A stretch of DNA of 64,000 bases from Spartobacteria bacterium (GTDB lineage: Bacteria > Verrucomicrobiota > Verrucomicrobiia > Chthoniobacterales > UBA10450). This document shows, one piece after another, positions 27,467 to 36,419 of this stretch (positions are counted from its first letter, which is position 1; each line of letters opens with the position of its first letter). The position numbers and the translations under genes are program-made. The notes under the pieces are model-generated. The model had not been told where the DNA came from, did no database searches, and saw nothing but the letters and a program-made list of their open reading frames with translations. The stretch spans positions 1 to 64,000 of the forward strand of contig PNAA01000007.1 in assembly GCA_003169975.1 (NCBI GenBank), given 5' to 3'.

Positions 27467-30142
27467 CTAAATCCCTTGCACCTTCTCAATCCGCACTGCG
27501 GTCGCCTTGTATTCAGGCGTGTGCACGATGTTGTCTCGTCCCGCACCGGTCAGGCGGTTCAGGAAAACGTCGTGCGTATGGAACGTTCCGAAGACCTCGC
27601 CAGGTTTCACCGCCGGACTGATGCGAATCGGCGCAAAAGCTTCGCCGTAATGGCTGCGCACGCGAACACGTTCGCCCTCACCTAACGAGAGGCGTCCAGC
27701 GTCTTCCGCCGAAATATCGAGCGTGTCGACCGGACGCAACTCAGCGTTTGCCGTGCGCATCGTCATTGTGCCGGCGTTGAACTGGTAGAGCGTGCGGCCG
27801 GTAATGAGCAGGAGCGGGAACTCGGCCGAGGTCGTTTCCTCGCTCGGAGTGAATTCGATTTGCTGCAACGATGCGCGCGGGCCATGCGGGAATGAATCGC
27901 GGTGCAGGATGGTTGTGCCAGGATGCTCCTCGCTCGGGCAGGGCCATTGCAGCCCGCCGCTTTCCAACCGCCGATAAGTGATACCGCGGCCGGCTTTCCA
28001 GACGCTGCGGATTTCTTCCCAGATTGCCTCCGGCGAATCGAAGTTGAAGTCGTTACTTTTTCCCATCGCACGCGCCAGTTCGCAGACGATCTCCCAATCG
28101 GCCTTCGTCTCTCCCGGCGGGCCGATTGCCTTGCGCACGCGCTGCACGCGACGCTCGGAATTCATGAATGTGCCGTCGCGTTCAAAAGAGGACGCCGCGG
28201 CGAAAAAGACCGAACCACACTCGCGCGCGATTTCGCTCAGAAACATATCTTGCACGATGACGAAGTCTATTTCGCGCAACGACCGCATGGTCGCGTTCGC
28301 GTTTGGATTCGTTAGGGCGATGTCGTAGCCGATGGCCCAGAGCGCTTTGAGCTTTCCTTCGCTCGCCGCATCCATCATCTGCATCAGGTCCAAACCCTTT
28401 TTAACCGGGAGCGGCGCGCGCCAGGCATTTTCAAACAGCGTCCGCTCTTGTTCGAGCGGAACCATGCCGGTGAGATTATCCGGTTCGCAACCCATGTGCG
28501 CCGCGCCTTGCACGTTGTTCTGGCCGCGAAGCGGATTCACCCCGCTGCCGGGTTTGCCGAAATTGCCGGTAAGCAGCGCGAGATTGACCAGACACATCAC
28601 GCCTTCCGTGCCTTGCCGATGCTCGGTCACGCCGAGGCCGTGGAAACACATCGTGGGTTTCGTCGTCGCGTAAAGGCGCGAGGCGAGGCGGATCGAAGCT
28701 GCGGACACGCCGCACACCTCCGCCACCTTCTCCGGTGCAAATTCCTGTACGAATTCGCGGAATTCAGTTAAGCCCGAGACGCGCTCATCCAACGCGATCT
28801 CGTCGCAAAGGCCTTCCTCAATTATCGCGCAAGCGATGGCGTTGAGCAGCGGCACGTTCGTTCCGGCTTTCAGCGCCAGGTGCACGTCGGCGTAATTCGC
28901 GGGCTCGATCTTGCGCGGATCGATCACGATCAGTTTAGCGCCGCGCAGAACCGCCTGCTTGATGCGCGCACCGACTATCGGGTGGTTCTCCGTTGCGTTC
29001 GTTCCGCAGAGCAGAAACCCGCGCGCCTGCTCGATGTCGTCGAAGGAATTGGTCGCGGCGCCCGTGCCGAGCATTGCCTTCATCGCCGCCGCGGTCGGCG
29101 CGTGGCAGACGCGCGCGCAACAATCGACATTGTTTGTCCCGAGGACGACACGTGCGAATTTTTGCGCGAGATAATTGTCCTCGTTCGTCGCCCGCGCCGA
29201 GCCGAGCACGCCGATGCTGTCGGGGCCGTGCGTTTCGAGTATGCGCTGGAGCTTTTCAGTCGTGAAGGTGATCGCTTCTTGCCAGGAGACGTTCTGCCAT
29301 CCGCCATCCCTGCGGATCATTGGATGCGTCACACGGTCCAGCGCATGGGTGAAGGCAAAGGCGTAGCGTCCTTTCACGCAAAGATGACCCTTGTTGACGG
29401 GCGCATCGAGCGCGGGCTTCACCTGCACGATCTCATTGTTGCGGGTGCCGACATTCATCTCGCAGCCGACGCCGCAATAGGGACAGGTAGTGCGCGTCCA
29501 GTTCGTTGCGGTCCCGCGATCGAGGAGGGTCTTATCTTCGAGCGCGCCGCTCGGACAACTATCAACGCAGGCGCCGCAGCCGACACATGAGCTCTCCAGT
29601 AAGGTCGTGCCGGAGTCGGGACGAATCTGCGTGGCGTCACCGCGATTCCAGACCTGCCAGACAAACTGGCCCTGCACTTCGTCGCAGATGCGCATACAAC
29701 GGTAGCAGGTGATGCACTGCGCCATGTCCACTCGGATGTACGGATGTGCAGAATCCGCCTCCGTTGAGGAAGAGGTTCGTCGTTGCTCTGGCGCGACGCC
29801 GTAATGCGTCAGCCAGCGATGAAATTCTTTTTCCGGGAATTCTTGCGCGGCTTCCGCCGGATAATTTTTCGCCAGCAACCGCAACAACGTTTGCCGCGCG
29901 TCCTCGATGCCTAACGAATGGCTTTGAATTTCCATTCCATCCGCGAGCGGCGTGTTGCAAGCGGTGACGTAGCGGCTCCGACCCGCGATCTCGACCGAGC
30001 AAAGCCGGCACGCGCCCGTCGGTTTTAGTCGATCGTCATGGCAAAGAGTTGGAAGATCGACATTGATCTTCCGCAGCGCGGCCAAAATGGTCAGGCCCGT
30101 TGGCAACTCATGCCGCTGCCCGTTGATCGTTACGCAAAGCAT
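27467..30142 (-). CDS. fdhF: NAD-linked formate dehydrogenase, molybdopterin catalytic subunit
   Basis: About 891 residues from ATG 30140-30142 (MLCVTINGQRHELP). In order: a 2Fe-2S ferredoxin domain (CHDDRLKPTGACRLCSVEI), two 4Fe-4S motifs (CITCYRCMRICDE; CVGCGACVDSCPSGAL), the molybdopterin domain with its own cluster (CPYCGVGCEMNVG), the Mo-ligand region CARVCHAPTAAAM with Cys (not Sec), and a C-terminal dinucleotide-binding domain (LLLITGRTLYQFNAGTMTMR). It oxidises formate to CO2 or, reversed, reduces CO2, passing electrons to the diaphorase subunit. The start lies 13 bp inside the end of the upstream gene. Confidence 0.93.
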   Translation of the reverse strand: MLCVTINGQRHELPTGLTILAALRKINVDLPTLCHDDRLKPTGACRLCSVEIAGRSRYVTACNTPLADGMEIQSHSLGIEDARQTLLRLLAKNYPAEAAQEFPEKEFHRWLTHYGVAPEQRRTSSSTEADSAHPYIRVDMAQCITCYRCMRICDEVQGQFVWQVWNRGDATQIRPDSGTTLLESSCVGCGACVDSCPSGALEDKTLLDRGTATNWTRTTCPYCGVGCEMNVGTRNNEIVQVKPALDAPVNKGHLCVKGRYAFAFTHALDRVTHPMIRRDGGWQNVSWQEAITFTTEKLQRILETHGPDSIGVLGSARATNEDNYLAQKFARVVLGTNNVDCCARVCHAPTAAAMKAMLGTGAATNSFDDIEQARGFLLCGTNATENHPIVGARIKQAVLRGAKLIVIDPRKIEPANYADVHLALKAGTNVPLLNAIACAIIEEGLCDEIALDERVSGLTEFREFVQEFAPEKVAEVCGVSAASIRLASRLYATTKPTMCFHGLGVTEHRQGTEGVMCLVNLALLTGNFGKPGSGVNPLRGQNNVQGAAHMGCEPDNLTGMVPLEQERTLFENAWRAPLPVKKGLDLMQMMDAASEGKLKALWAIGYDIALTNPNANATMRSLREIDFVIVQDMFLSEIARECGSVFFAAASSFERDGTFMNSERRVQRVRKAIGPPGETKADWEIVCELARAMGKSNDFNFDSPEAIWEEIRSVWKAGRGITYRRLESGGLQWPCPSEEHPGTTILHRDSFPHGPRASLQQIEFTPSEETTSAEFPLLLITGRTLYQFNAGTMTMRTANAELRPVDTLDISAEDAGRLSLGEGERVRVRSHYGEAFAPIRISPAVKPGEVFGTFHTHDVFLNRLTGAGRDNIVHTPEYKATAVRIEKVQGI

Positions 30143-31644
30143 GGTTCGAGCGCGTCGCCGTAGTAACACAAAACGGAGTCGGCAAATTCACCCAGTCCGC
30201 CGCCGTGGCCGCACAGGCTGGTCATCTTGAGGGCCGCGACGATCTGTTGCAATTCGACAAAATCTTTGGCCGACGTCGTCCCCAACCCCACGATGCGTCC
30301 AAAAATTTCCTCAATCCGGCGGCTGCCGATCCGGCACGGCGTACATTCACCGCATGACTCGTAAGCTCCGAAGGAGAAGACGTGATGCACCAGTTCCGGA
30401 ATGGAAGTGTGCTCATCGAAAGCGACAATTCCGCCGTGGCCGACGCTCGCGCCGATGTTGTGTAGTTCCTCGAATCCGAACGGTGTGTCGAACCGATGAG
30501 GCGGGATGACGCCAGCCAGCGGCCCGCCGATGATGAGGCCTCCGATCGTCCTATCGCGCAGGCCGCCCCCAAGGTCTTCCACGATTTGTCGCACGGGCAT
30601 CCCGAATTCGATTTCGTAAAGGCCTGGCCTAACGAAAAGCGAATTGAGCGACACGACTTTGGTGCCGCGACTTTGCGAGAACCCGAGCGCGCGGTACGCT
30701 TCGCCGCCGCGCGCGACGATCCACGGCACGCTCACCAGGGTCTCGACGTTGTTTACCAACGTCGGTTTCCCGAACAGGCCGTGCTCCGTCGGGAACGGTG
30801 GCCGGGCCATGACATGCGGACGACGGCCTTCGATCGAGCGAATCAACGCCGTCTCCTCGCCACAGACGTAGCTGCCGCGACCGACAACAAGATCGACATC
30901 GAAAACGAAGTCGCGCCCCAGCACTCTCTTCCCGAGGAGTCCGGCGGAGCCCGCCTCTGCGATCGCGTTGCGGAGAATGTCTTCGGCGCGCGGATATTCG
31001 TTGCGCAGATAAATCCGGCCCTTGCGCGCACCGATCGCGTAGGCCGCCAGGAGCATTCCCTCGAGCAGCGCGTGCGGATCGTCTTCGAGCAGAAAACGAT
31101 CGATGTAAGCGCCCGGATCGCCTTCGTCGGCGTTGGCTATGATAAATTTTTCACCCGCCGGCTGCTGCGCCACCGCGCGCCATTTGCGCCCGGTGGGAAA
31201 CCCAGCGCCGCCGCGTCCGCGCAGTCCGGAGGTTTCGATCGCTTCGATGACTTTCTCGCTTGGTTTCGCGAGAGCTTCCTCCAGGACGGTGTAGCCACCT
31301 TGCGCGGTGTAAGCTTGCAGGCTGCGCACGTCACCATTCGTTAGGCGGCTGAGCACGACGCTATGACGCGAGCGGACTTCCATGTGTGGTCGCGCATCGC
31401 CGTTTTCGTCATAAATAGAGGGCGCAGCGAAACACTCTCCCAGGCAATACACGCGCGGTTCTTGAGCCACGGCCTCTGCCCAGAGTTGCCGATTGCGATG
31501 ACGCGCGACGAAGCAAGCCGTACCCTGACACGCCCTTCCCACGAGGCTGCAACCGGAAAGATGGTAAAACGAATCGACGTCCCGCCGCTCGGATATGACG
31601 TCGGTTCTGCCCGGCGGTCGTGGGATTGTGATCGCGCTGCTCAT
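30130..31644 (-). CDS. fdhB: Formate dehydrogenase NADH-binding (NuoF-like) subunit
   Basis: 504 residues. The N-terminal part carries a NuoE-like 2Fe-2S remnant (CQGTACFVARHRN, YCLGECFAAP), followed by the FMN/NADH domain (GLRGRGGAGFPTGRKW, NADEGDPGAYIDRFLLE, GSYVCGEETALIRSIEG) and the C-terminal 4Fe-4S motif ESCGECTPCRIGSRR. It delivers electrons from the catalytic subunit to NAD. Fusion of NuoE and NuoF parts is usual for soluble formate dehydrogenases. Probably transcribed from the CBS gene promoter 97 bp upstream. Confidence 0.92.
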   Translation of the reverse strand: MSSAITIPRPPGRTDVISERRDVDSFYHLSGCSLVGRACQGTACFVARHRNRQLWAEAVAQEPRVYCLGECFAAPSIYDENGDARPHMEVRSRHSVVLSRLTNGDVRSLQAYTAQGGYTVLEEALAKPSEKVIEAIETSGLRGRGGAGFPTGRKWRAVAQQPAGEKFIIANADEGDPGAYIDRFLLEDDPHALLEGMLLAAYAIGARKGRIYLRNEYPRAEDILRNAIAEAGSAGLLGKRVLGRDFVFDVDLVVGRGSYVCGEETALIRSIEGRRPHVMARPPFPTEHGLFGKPTLVNNVETLVSVPWIVARGGEAYRALGFSQSRGTKVVSLNSLFVRPGLYEIEFGMPVRQIVEDLGGGLRDRTIGGLIIGGPLAGVIPPHRFDTPFGFEELHNIGASVGHGGIVAFDEHTSIPELVHHVFSFGAYESCGECTPCRIGSRRIEEIFGRIVGLGTTSAKDFVELQQIVAALKMTSLCGHGGGLGEFADSVLCYYGDALEPCFA

Positions 31645-31740
31645 GACATACTTTCGGCCAAGAGTTGCCCTGCCGCGCCGCCGAATGATGTCCGGCGCGC
31701 GAATCTATAACTGGAACAATCGTCCTTTGTGGGAACGCTT

Positions 31741-32247
31741 CTATGCAGAGGCGGCGGCGACAGGCAGTGTCGAACGCTTCAAGGTCGTCGCCAACGTGAA
31801 GACGGGGTGGGCGCAGATTGCCTTTAAGGTGTTCTCAACGTCCTGTGCCGAGAGTTCAACCTTTGCACCGCTCTGCGCTTTGAGCGCGACATCATTCAGA
31901 GAAAGGATGCCAGCTAGTTTTCCGTTATCGCTGTTAATTACGGGCAGACGCCGCACTCGCCGCTGCTGCATCGTTTGAAGCGCTTCATGGATTTCGGTTT
32001 CAGGTGCGCAGCTGTAAAGTTGGCCCGTCATTACCTCCTCCACCTTAATCGTACTCGGGTCGCAATGTTTGGTGGCCGCCGCCATGCAAATATCGCGGTC
32101 AGTGATAATGCCGACGACAGTTCCGCCATTGGCCAGCACCGGCAGTGCGCCTAAGTCTCCGTTCCACATCTGCATCGCTGCCATCGAGAGGTTGGTCTCG
32201 GGGCGGCAGGAGTGCACACCCTTAGTCATTACATCTTCTACCTTCAT
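31741..32247 (-). CDS. CBS-pair protein, hypoxic-response-protein-like
   Basis: 168 residues from MKVEDVMTKG, with an AGAAGGA ribosome site. Two CBS motifs (LGALPVLANGGTVVGIITDR; RRLPVINSDNGKLAGILSLN) fill the chain, followed by a short tail (SAQDVENTLKAICAH) also present in the CBS-DUF2267 protein. The adenine-nucleotide sensor role is family knowledge. It precedes the formate dehydrogenase genes and would place them under the island operator at 32306-32331. Confidence 0.88.
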   Translation of the reverse strand: MKVEDVMTKGVHSCRPETNLSMAAMQMWNGDLGALPVLANGGTVVGIITDRDICMAAATKHCDPSTIKVEEVMTGQLYSCAPETEIHEALQTMQQRRVRRLPVINSDNGKLAGILSLNDVALKAQSGAKVELSAQDVENTLKAICAHPVFTLATTLKRSTLPVAAASA

Positions 32248-32305
32248 ATATTTTTGTCCTTCTGCATTGAGACAACGCGATGTCGCTAAGATACGCTCCG
32301 CAGAT

Positions 32306-32331
32306 TTTGCGAACAACTGAGCAGTTCTTGC
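32306..32331 (-). promoter_or_regulatory. Island operator of the CBS/formate dehydrogenase unit
   Basis: Minus strand: GCAAGAACTGCTCAG, then TTGTTCGCAAA; perfect GCAAG and GCAA blocks. It ends 58 bp before the ATG at 32247, within 1 bp of the spacing seen for the other CBS gene and for hsp20. Confidence 0.6.
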
Positions 32332-32384
32332 GGGCACGGCGCCGGTTGCTTGCCAAGCGAATTGTCGATCGAATTCACCATTGG

Positions 32385-34320
32385 TCATTTTCCTGCGCTC
32401 CTGTCTCCGCTCGCCAAGGCAGAAAGGTGCAACCGACGCAAGCGCGCGCTTTTTTTGCTCTGGTGCTCCTCCATGCGGCAAAGGATGTCGTCCAGCACAC
32501 GGACGGCCTGCACGAGATGTGGTCCCTTATTCAGCATGACGCATTCTGCGCGCTCACCCATCGCGGCGTCGGTGATTTCAGCACGTGAGGGGGGCCCCAT
32601 TCTTTGCCAGGCTCTCGAGCACCTGCGTCGCCCAGATCACGGGGACGTGCGCGGCTTCGCAGAACCAGAGAATTTCTTCCTGCACCTCGGCCAGGCGTTC
32701 CCACCCGCACTCGACCGCGAGATCGCCGCGCGCAATCATCACGCCGACATCACGGCCCCGCAGCGCTTGCAGCAGGATCGCAGGCAAATGCTCGAATGCG
32801 GTCTGCGTCTCGATCTTGAGCACAATACCCATCTCGGAAGCGTTCAGGCGCGCGAGTTCCGCTTGCAGGGCGACCATATCCTCGGGACGCCTAACGAATG
32901 AAAGGCCGACGATATTCGCATGCTTCACGACAAAAACGAGATCGGCGATGTCGTTCGTCGTTAACGGGGGCAAGCGGATTTTGCTCTTCGAGAGATTGAT
33001 TCCCTTGTCCGCGCCGAGTTTGTCCCCGCCGGTTTTTGCGATGGTAATGCGCACCGTTACGTCGTCCGGAGTCACTGACTCGGTCACGCCGCCAATTTTG
33101 CCGTCGTCGAACCAGATCGGTTCCTTCGGGCGCAGGTCGGCAAAGACTTCCGGCAATGTGCAGGGAATCGTCGCCGGGCGCGTGAGCTGACTTTTCTTGT
33201 CATACGCGGCGGGCTGGCCGGGAACCGGCCCACGGGTCAGCACAAGAGTGTCGCCTGGTTTGAGGACAATGAAGGATTGCTCGAGAGGTGCGACACGCGC
33301 TTCGGAGGAGAGTGTTGTTGCGCTCTTTGCTTTTGAAGTGTGCGTGAACGGCAGCAGATCAGCGGCACTCAGATAGGCGGTCTGGGTGGAAAGCGCGATG
33401 CGGCTCTGCCCATGCGCATTGGCGACTTCCAGCATTCGCGACTTGCCGCGCAGATCCTTGAATTTTATCGAATCGCCCTTGTGGATTCTTAAGAGAAGCG
33501 CCGCGGGGATGTGCAGGCAACCGCCGACGACGCTCGGAGCTCGCTCCGGATTTTCCGTCGGCGTCAGCCACACTTCTGCGGCTCTCGTCACATCGCCACG
33601 CAGGTCGCGTTGCGGACGCCACTTCACGACTTGGGTGCGCGGATCGATCGATCCGGTGCGCAACTTCGGCCCGGTTAAATCCATCTCGACGCGATACTCT
33701 ATTCCCAGCTCCTGTTTAGCTCTTTGCAGGTGCGCCACCATGCATCCCCACGCGTTGCTGCCGTCGTGCGCGCAATTGATACGCATGCAATCCATCCCGT
33801 TCGCAAGCAATTGTCGCACGAGCTCAAAATCATCCGCCGCCTCGCTCGGCATCGTGACCATGATGCGCACGCCGCGTTTCCGCGGCGGCGGCCCCAGGAG
33901 CCCATCGGTATTCGCGCGCAGCAGGCTTTTGCCTTTGGCGAAACCCACGCTGCGCTCACGCCTCGCCGGCGCTCGCCACTCCTGCCCGGCAAGCTGATGC
34001 ACGACGTTGAGGACGGCTTCGATGGCGGCCAGAACGTGCGATTCCGTTCGGCCTAACGAGGACAGGCCGAGCGCCGCGAGCTGTTCCTGTACTTGGCGAA
34101 TGTCGCGACGTCGCAGCGCCAGATAATCGATGAGGTTACGCGCGCTATTCTTGTGCAGCGCGTAATCACCAAGCCGTGGCTCGAACTCGCGTTCGAGACG
34201 GAGCAGATCGGCGTGAATTGCCTGTAGCTCAGCCAGCAACGCGTCGAGCGATTGTCGATTCCCGCCCGTTTTAGTCATCGCATCAAACTTTGGCTCAATG
34301 GTTCGTAAAGTCGCGTTCAC
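32385..34320 (-). pseudogene. Pyruvate kinase-like protein with a long N-terminal extension, frameshifted near the end
   Basis: An extension of about 150 residues (coiled helices, LRLEREFEPRLGDYALHKNS) precedes pyruvate kinase segments: IMVTMPSEAADDFELVRQLL, MDCMRINCAHDG, MDLTGPKLRTG, FVRRPEDMVALQAELARL, GVMIARGDLAVECGWERLAE and [17 protein letters not shown]. Near 32590 a G/C homopolymer (six G, four C on the plus strand) shifts the frame; the other frame supplies [20 protein letters not shown] and [16 protein letters not shown]. The indel sits in a homopolymer, so a sequencing error is quite possible. Extended pyruvate kinases of this type recur in bacterial stress clusters. Confidence 0.75.
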
Positions 34321-34433
34321 TATAATTTGCGGTTCAATCTGGCCACTTGAAGCGTGGGAAGGCTAATCGCTGTTTTCCGACGCAAAGTTGCCGGCAAACA
34401 TTTTGTTCTCGTTCGCGACAAGTGCAGCGCTCA

Positions 34434-34775
34434 TTACGTCGCGATCAGCGCTACTGCGACCGAGTTGGAGTTCGCGTGTTGCCAGTCGTAAAACCACGCA
34501 TCAATGAGCGAACCGAATTCGCGCGGACGTTCAGCAAAAAAGCTTTCCGCGAGCTCCTCCGTGTCGCGTTGCAGCTCAGCCTGGCTGCTGTCGATCACCG
34601 CCAGCAATCCATCATCTCGCGTTCGCCAGTCCCCTTGCTTCTGCTCTTCCCGCAGCCGGTCGCCGAGGAAGCTGAGATCGTGGACGCGCCCGAGCAACTC
34701 GCCCAGTTCGTCCATCTCTTCGCTCAGAGTCCGAATGACAAGCGGGTTTTGCTTCGAGTATGGCTGGAGGTGGCC
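34434..34775 (-). pseudogene. CHAD-domain C-terminal fragment
   Basis: The frame reads LVIRTLSEEMDELGELLGRV, HDLSFLGDRLREEQ and GSLIDAWFYDWQHANSNS, the final helices of a CHAD (conserved histidine alpha-helical) domain, which binds polyphosphate. A TAA in frame removes the amino part. It lies between the integrase and the pyruvate kinase-like gene. About 140 bp to the integrase stop contain nothing I recognise. Confidence 0.5.
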
Positions 34776-34916
34776 TTAGCCTGACCTCGGGAACGCCCGT
34801 GGATTGCAAAAATCTAGTATTCCGGTCCGAGCTTGTCAAATGCAACCGGGCGGGCCCCGGTACGTCAAGGCCGTTCGATCCCCGGAACCTTTGCCGACCG
34901 CCCGGTCTGGCCAGAA

Positions 34917-36125
34917 TCATGTTGGACGAACCTCCCAATAGCGTTTAGCAGCGGCGGGATGGACGGTGGCACGATAATTTCGAAAAATAATCTCAGGTGT
35001 GTTCCCCGCCTCCGCCGCAGTGAGGTTTTCGTTCCGGTGCAAAGCGAAGTGGTATGAACAAAATGAGTGCCTAGCGACGTTCGGAGGAAAGCAAAACCGA
35101 TAATCTGCAACGGCCATCCGCCTTCGCCTTTCTTGAACGACGGCGACAACTTTCTGAATAGCCCGGTGCCAGGCGTTGTTCTGGAAATCTGAGATCGGAC
35201 CGGTCTTGCTCCCATAGGCCGAGAACCAATCGCTCAAGTTGTCGGGGACACTCACGGTGCGTCTCTGACGGGTCTTGGCGTGAAGTCCCCTAACAATTAT
35301 CTGTCCGTCCCTAATGTCCGACCAATCAGCCTTGAACAGTTCGGAAGTCCGCAACCCGGCGAAAAACTTGATCGCCAGCGCGACGGCGATCTTTTTTGAG
35401 AGATGTTCAGCCGCGCTCAGAAATTCCGCCGTTTCGTCGACGGTGAGAACGATGATTTCTTCCGGCGCAATGTTTGCCTTTTCGATTCCGGCTGTGGGAA
35501 TGGCAGCGATCCACCCTCGGTTGAAAGCAAACCGAAACAAAATCGTCATATCACGAATGTAGTTTCGTCGCGTCGCGGCGCTAAATGATTGTCTCTCCAA
35601 CCATCGTTCAATGTCCTCCCGCTTGATCTGATGCAGTTTCCGTGTGGCGAAATCGCCCGCAAAACGACCGAGATTCCACCCCAGCGCCCGGCAGTGTCGC
35701 TCACCGCGATTTGCTGCGCGTTTCGACCGCAGGAGTTCGTCGACGGCATCTACAAGTGCGCGGTCCCCGTCCGCCGGTTTCGCGTGTTTGATGTAAAATG
35801 CGACCGCGTCGGTGATCGTTCCAAACCCGGCTAACGTTTGCGCTGCGGCGGCAGCTTCCGCCAATTGGGCGCTAGTCAACTCGAACGCGGCTGACCCCGC
35901 ATTTCGCTTAAGCGCGACGATGGAGCCCGCCCGCGCTCTTTTTGATCCCCCGTCACCGTTAATCCAGCTCCTGGCCGCTTCGAGTGATGAGAAATCCTTT
36001 TTTACTACACGCCCTCCTGTGAATCGCTTGCCGAGCCGAACGCGCCAGAATCTTCGACCCCGTCCATTGGCGGTGCGGTTTATCCCCACACCCGAAGGCA
36101 ATCCTGCGATCTTCGCTCTAGTCAT
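34917..36125 (-). CDS. int: Tyrosine recombinase / integrase of the island
   Basis: 402 residues from MTRAKIAGLPSG (ATG 36123-36125). An N-terminal arm-binding part, a SAM-like core-binding domain (IKREDIERWLERQSFSAATR) and the catalytic domain with the Arg of box I (FAGLRTSELFKADW), a Lys/His region (GLHAKTRQRRTVS), ARHSF, and the Tyr nucleophile in IIFRNYRATV. A longer frame exists but runs through the tRNA fragment, so the shorter start is preferred. Its position, with the 5' end 56 bp from the tRNA-Tyr remnant, is standard for an island integrase. Appears intact. Confidence 0.88.
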   Translation of the reverse strand: MTRAKIAGLPSGVGINRTANGRGRRFWRVRLGKRFTGGRVVKKDFSSLEAARSWINGDGGSKRARAGSIVALKRNAGSAAFELTSAQLAEAAAAAQTLAGFGTITDAVAFYIKHAKPADGDRALVDAVDELLRSKRAANRGERHCRALGWNLGRFAGDFATRKLHQIKREDIERWLERQSFSAATRRNYIRDMTILFRFAFNRGWIAAIPTAGIEKANIAPEEIIVLTVDETAEFLSAAEHLSKKIAVALAIKFFAGLRTSELFKADWSDIRDGQIIVRGLHAKTRQRRTVSVPDNLSDWFSAYGSKTGPISDFQNNAWHRAIQKVVAVVQERRRRMAVADYRFCFPPNVARHSFCSYHFALHRNENLTAAEAGNTPEIIFRNYRATVHPAAAKRYWEVRPT

Positions 36126-36180
36126 ATTCAATTGTCCGCCAACTGTCCGCCTCACAAGCATACTATCGAAGAATAGCAGG

Positions 36181-36231
36181 CTGTAAATCCGCTGGCTTAC
36201 GCCTTCGCTGGTTCGAATCCAGCCCTGCCCA
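36181..36231 (+). other. Attachment-site remnant: 3' part of tRNA-Tyr
   Basis: Anticodon loop CTGTAAAT (GTA, Tyr), a long variable arm (GGCTTACGCC, class II as in bacterial tRNA-Tyr), T loop GGTTCGAATCC and acceptor 3' strand CTGCCCA. The 5' acceptor strand and D arm are absent upstream, so this is not a functional gene. The 51 bp are the expected size of an att core that restores the 3' end of a tRNA on integration. The intact copy should lie at the far end of the island. Confidence 0.75.
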
Positions 36232-36419
36232 TTCCCCTGTGAAGCGGGAAATACCTTGGAGAATCCCGCTTTTTCGCTGGAAACCATCTTTCGCAATGGC
36301 GCGCATCTGAATGAACCAAAAGGCAGTTTATTAGCCAACTATTCGTCAACACTGAACGACGGCAACATCGGTACCGATCGGCGTGGGACAACTACACACT
36401 GCCTTACAGCGGCGACCCA

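Larger units (their letters stand above)
1..36231. mobile_element. Integrated stress/dormancy island (left end outside window)
   Basis: A tyrosine recombinase gene (34917-36125, minus strand) lies directly inside a 3' tRNA-Tyr fragment at 36181-36231. Because the integrase sits to the left of the fragment, the element should extend leftwards from it. Everything from 1 to 34.8 kb is accessory stress and fermentation cargo with many broken genes. The left boundary, with the intact tRNA-Tyr, is not in the window, so the total size is unknown. The word GCCTAACGA is present inside and outside the island, so the island is not recently acquired from a distant donor. That the whole 36 kb is one element is inference. 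Confidence 0.45.

Noticed and set aside
34321-34420. Another island operator before the pyruvate kinase-like gene
   Set aside because: The minus strand has GCAACTTTGCGTCGG, resembling the 16351 copy, but the second GCAA block is absent and the spacing is off by one; too weak to list.
36176-36231. A complete tRNA-Tyr gene
   Set aside because: No 5' acceptor strand or D arm precedes the anticodon region and the left anticodon stem does not pair; only the 3' part is present.
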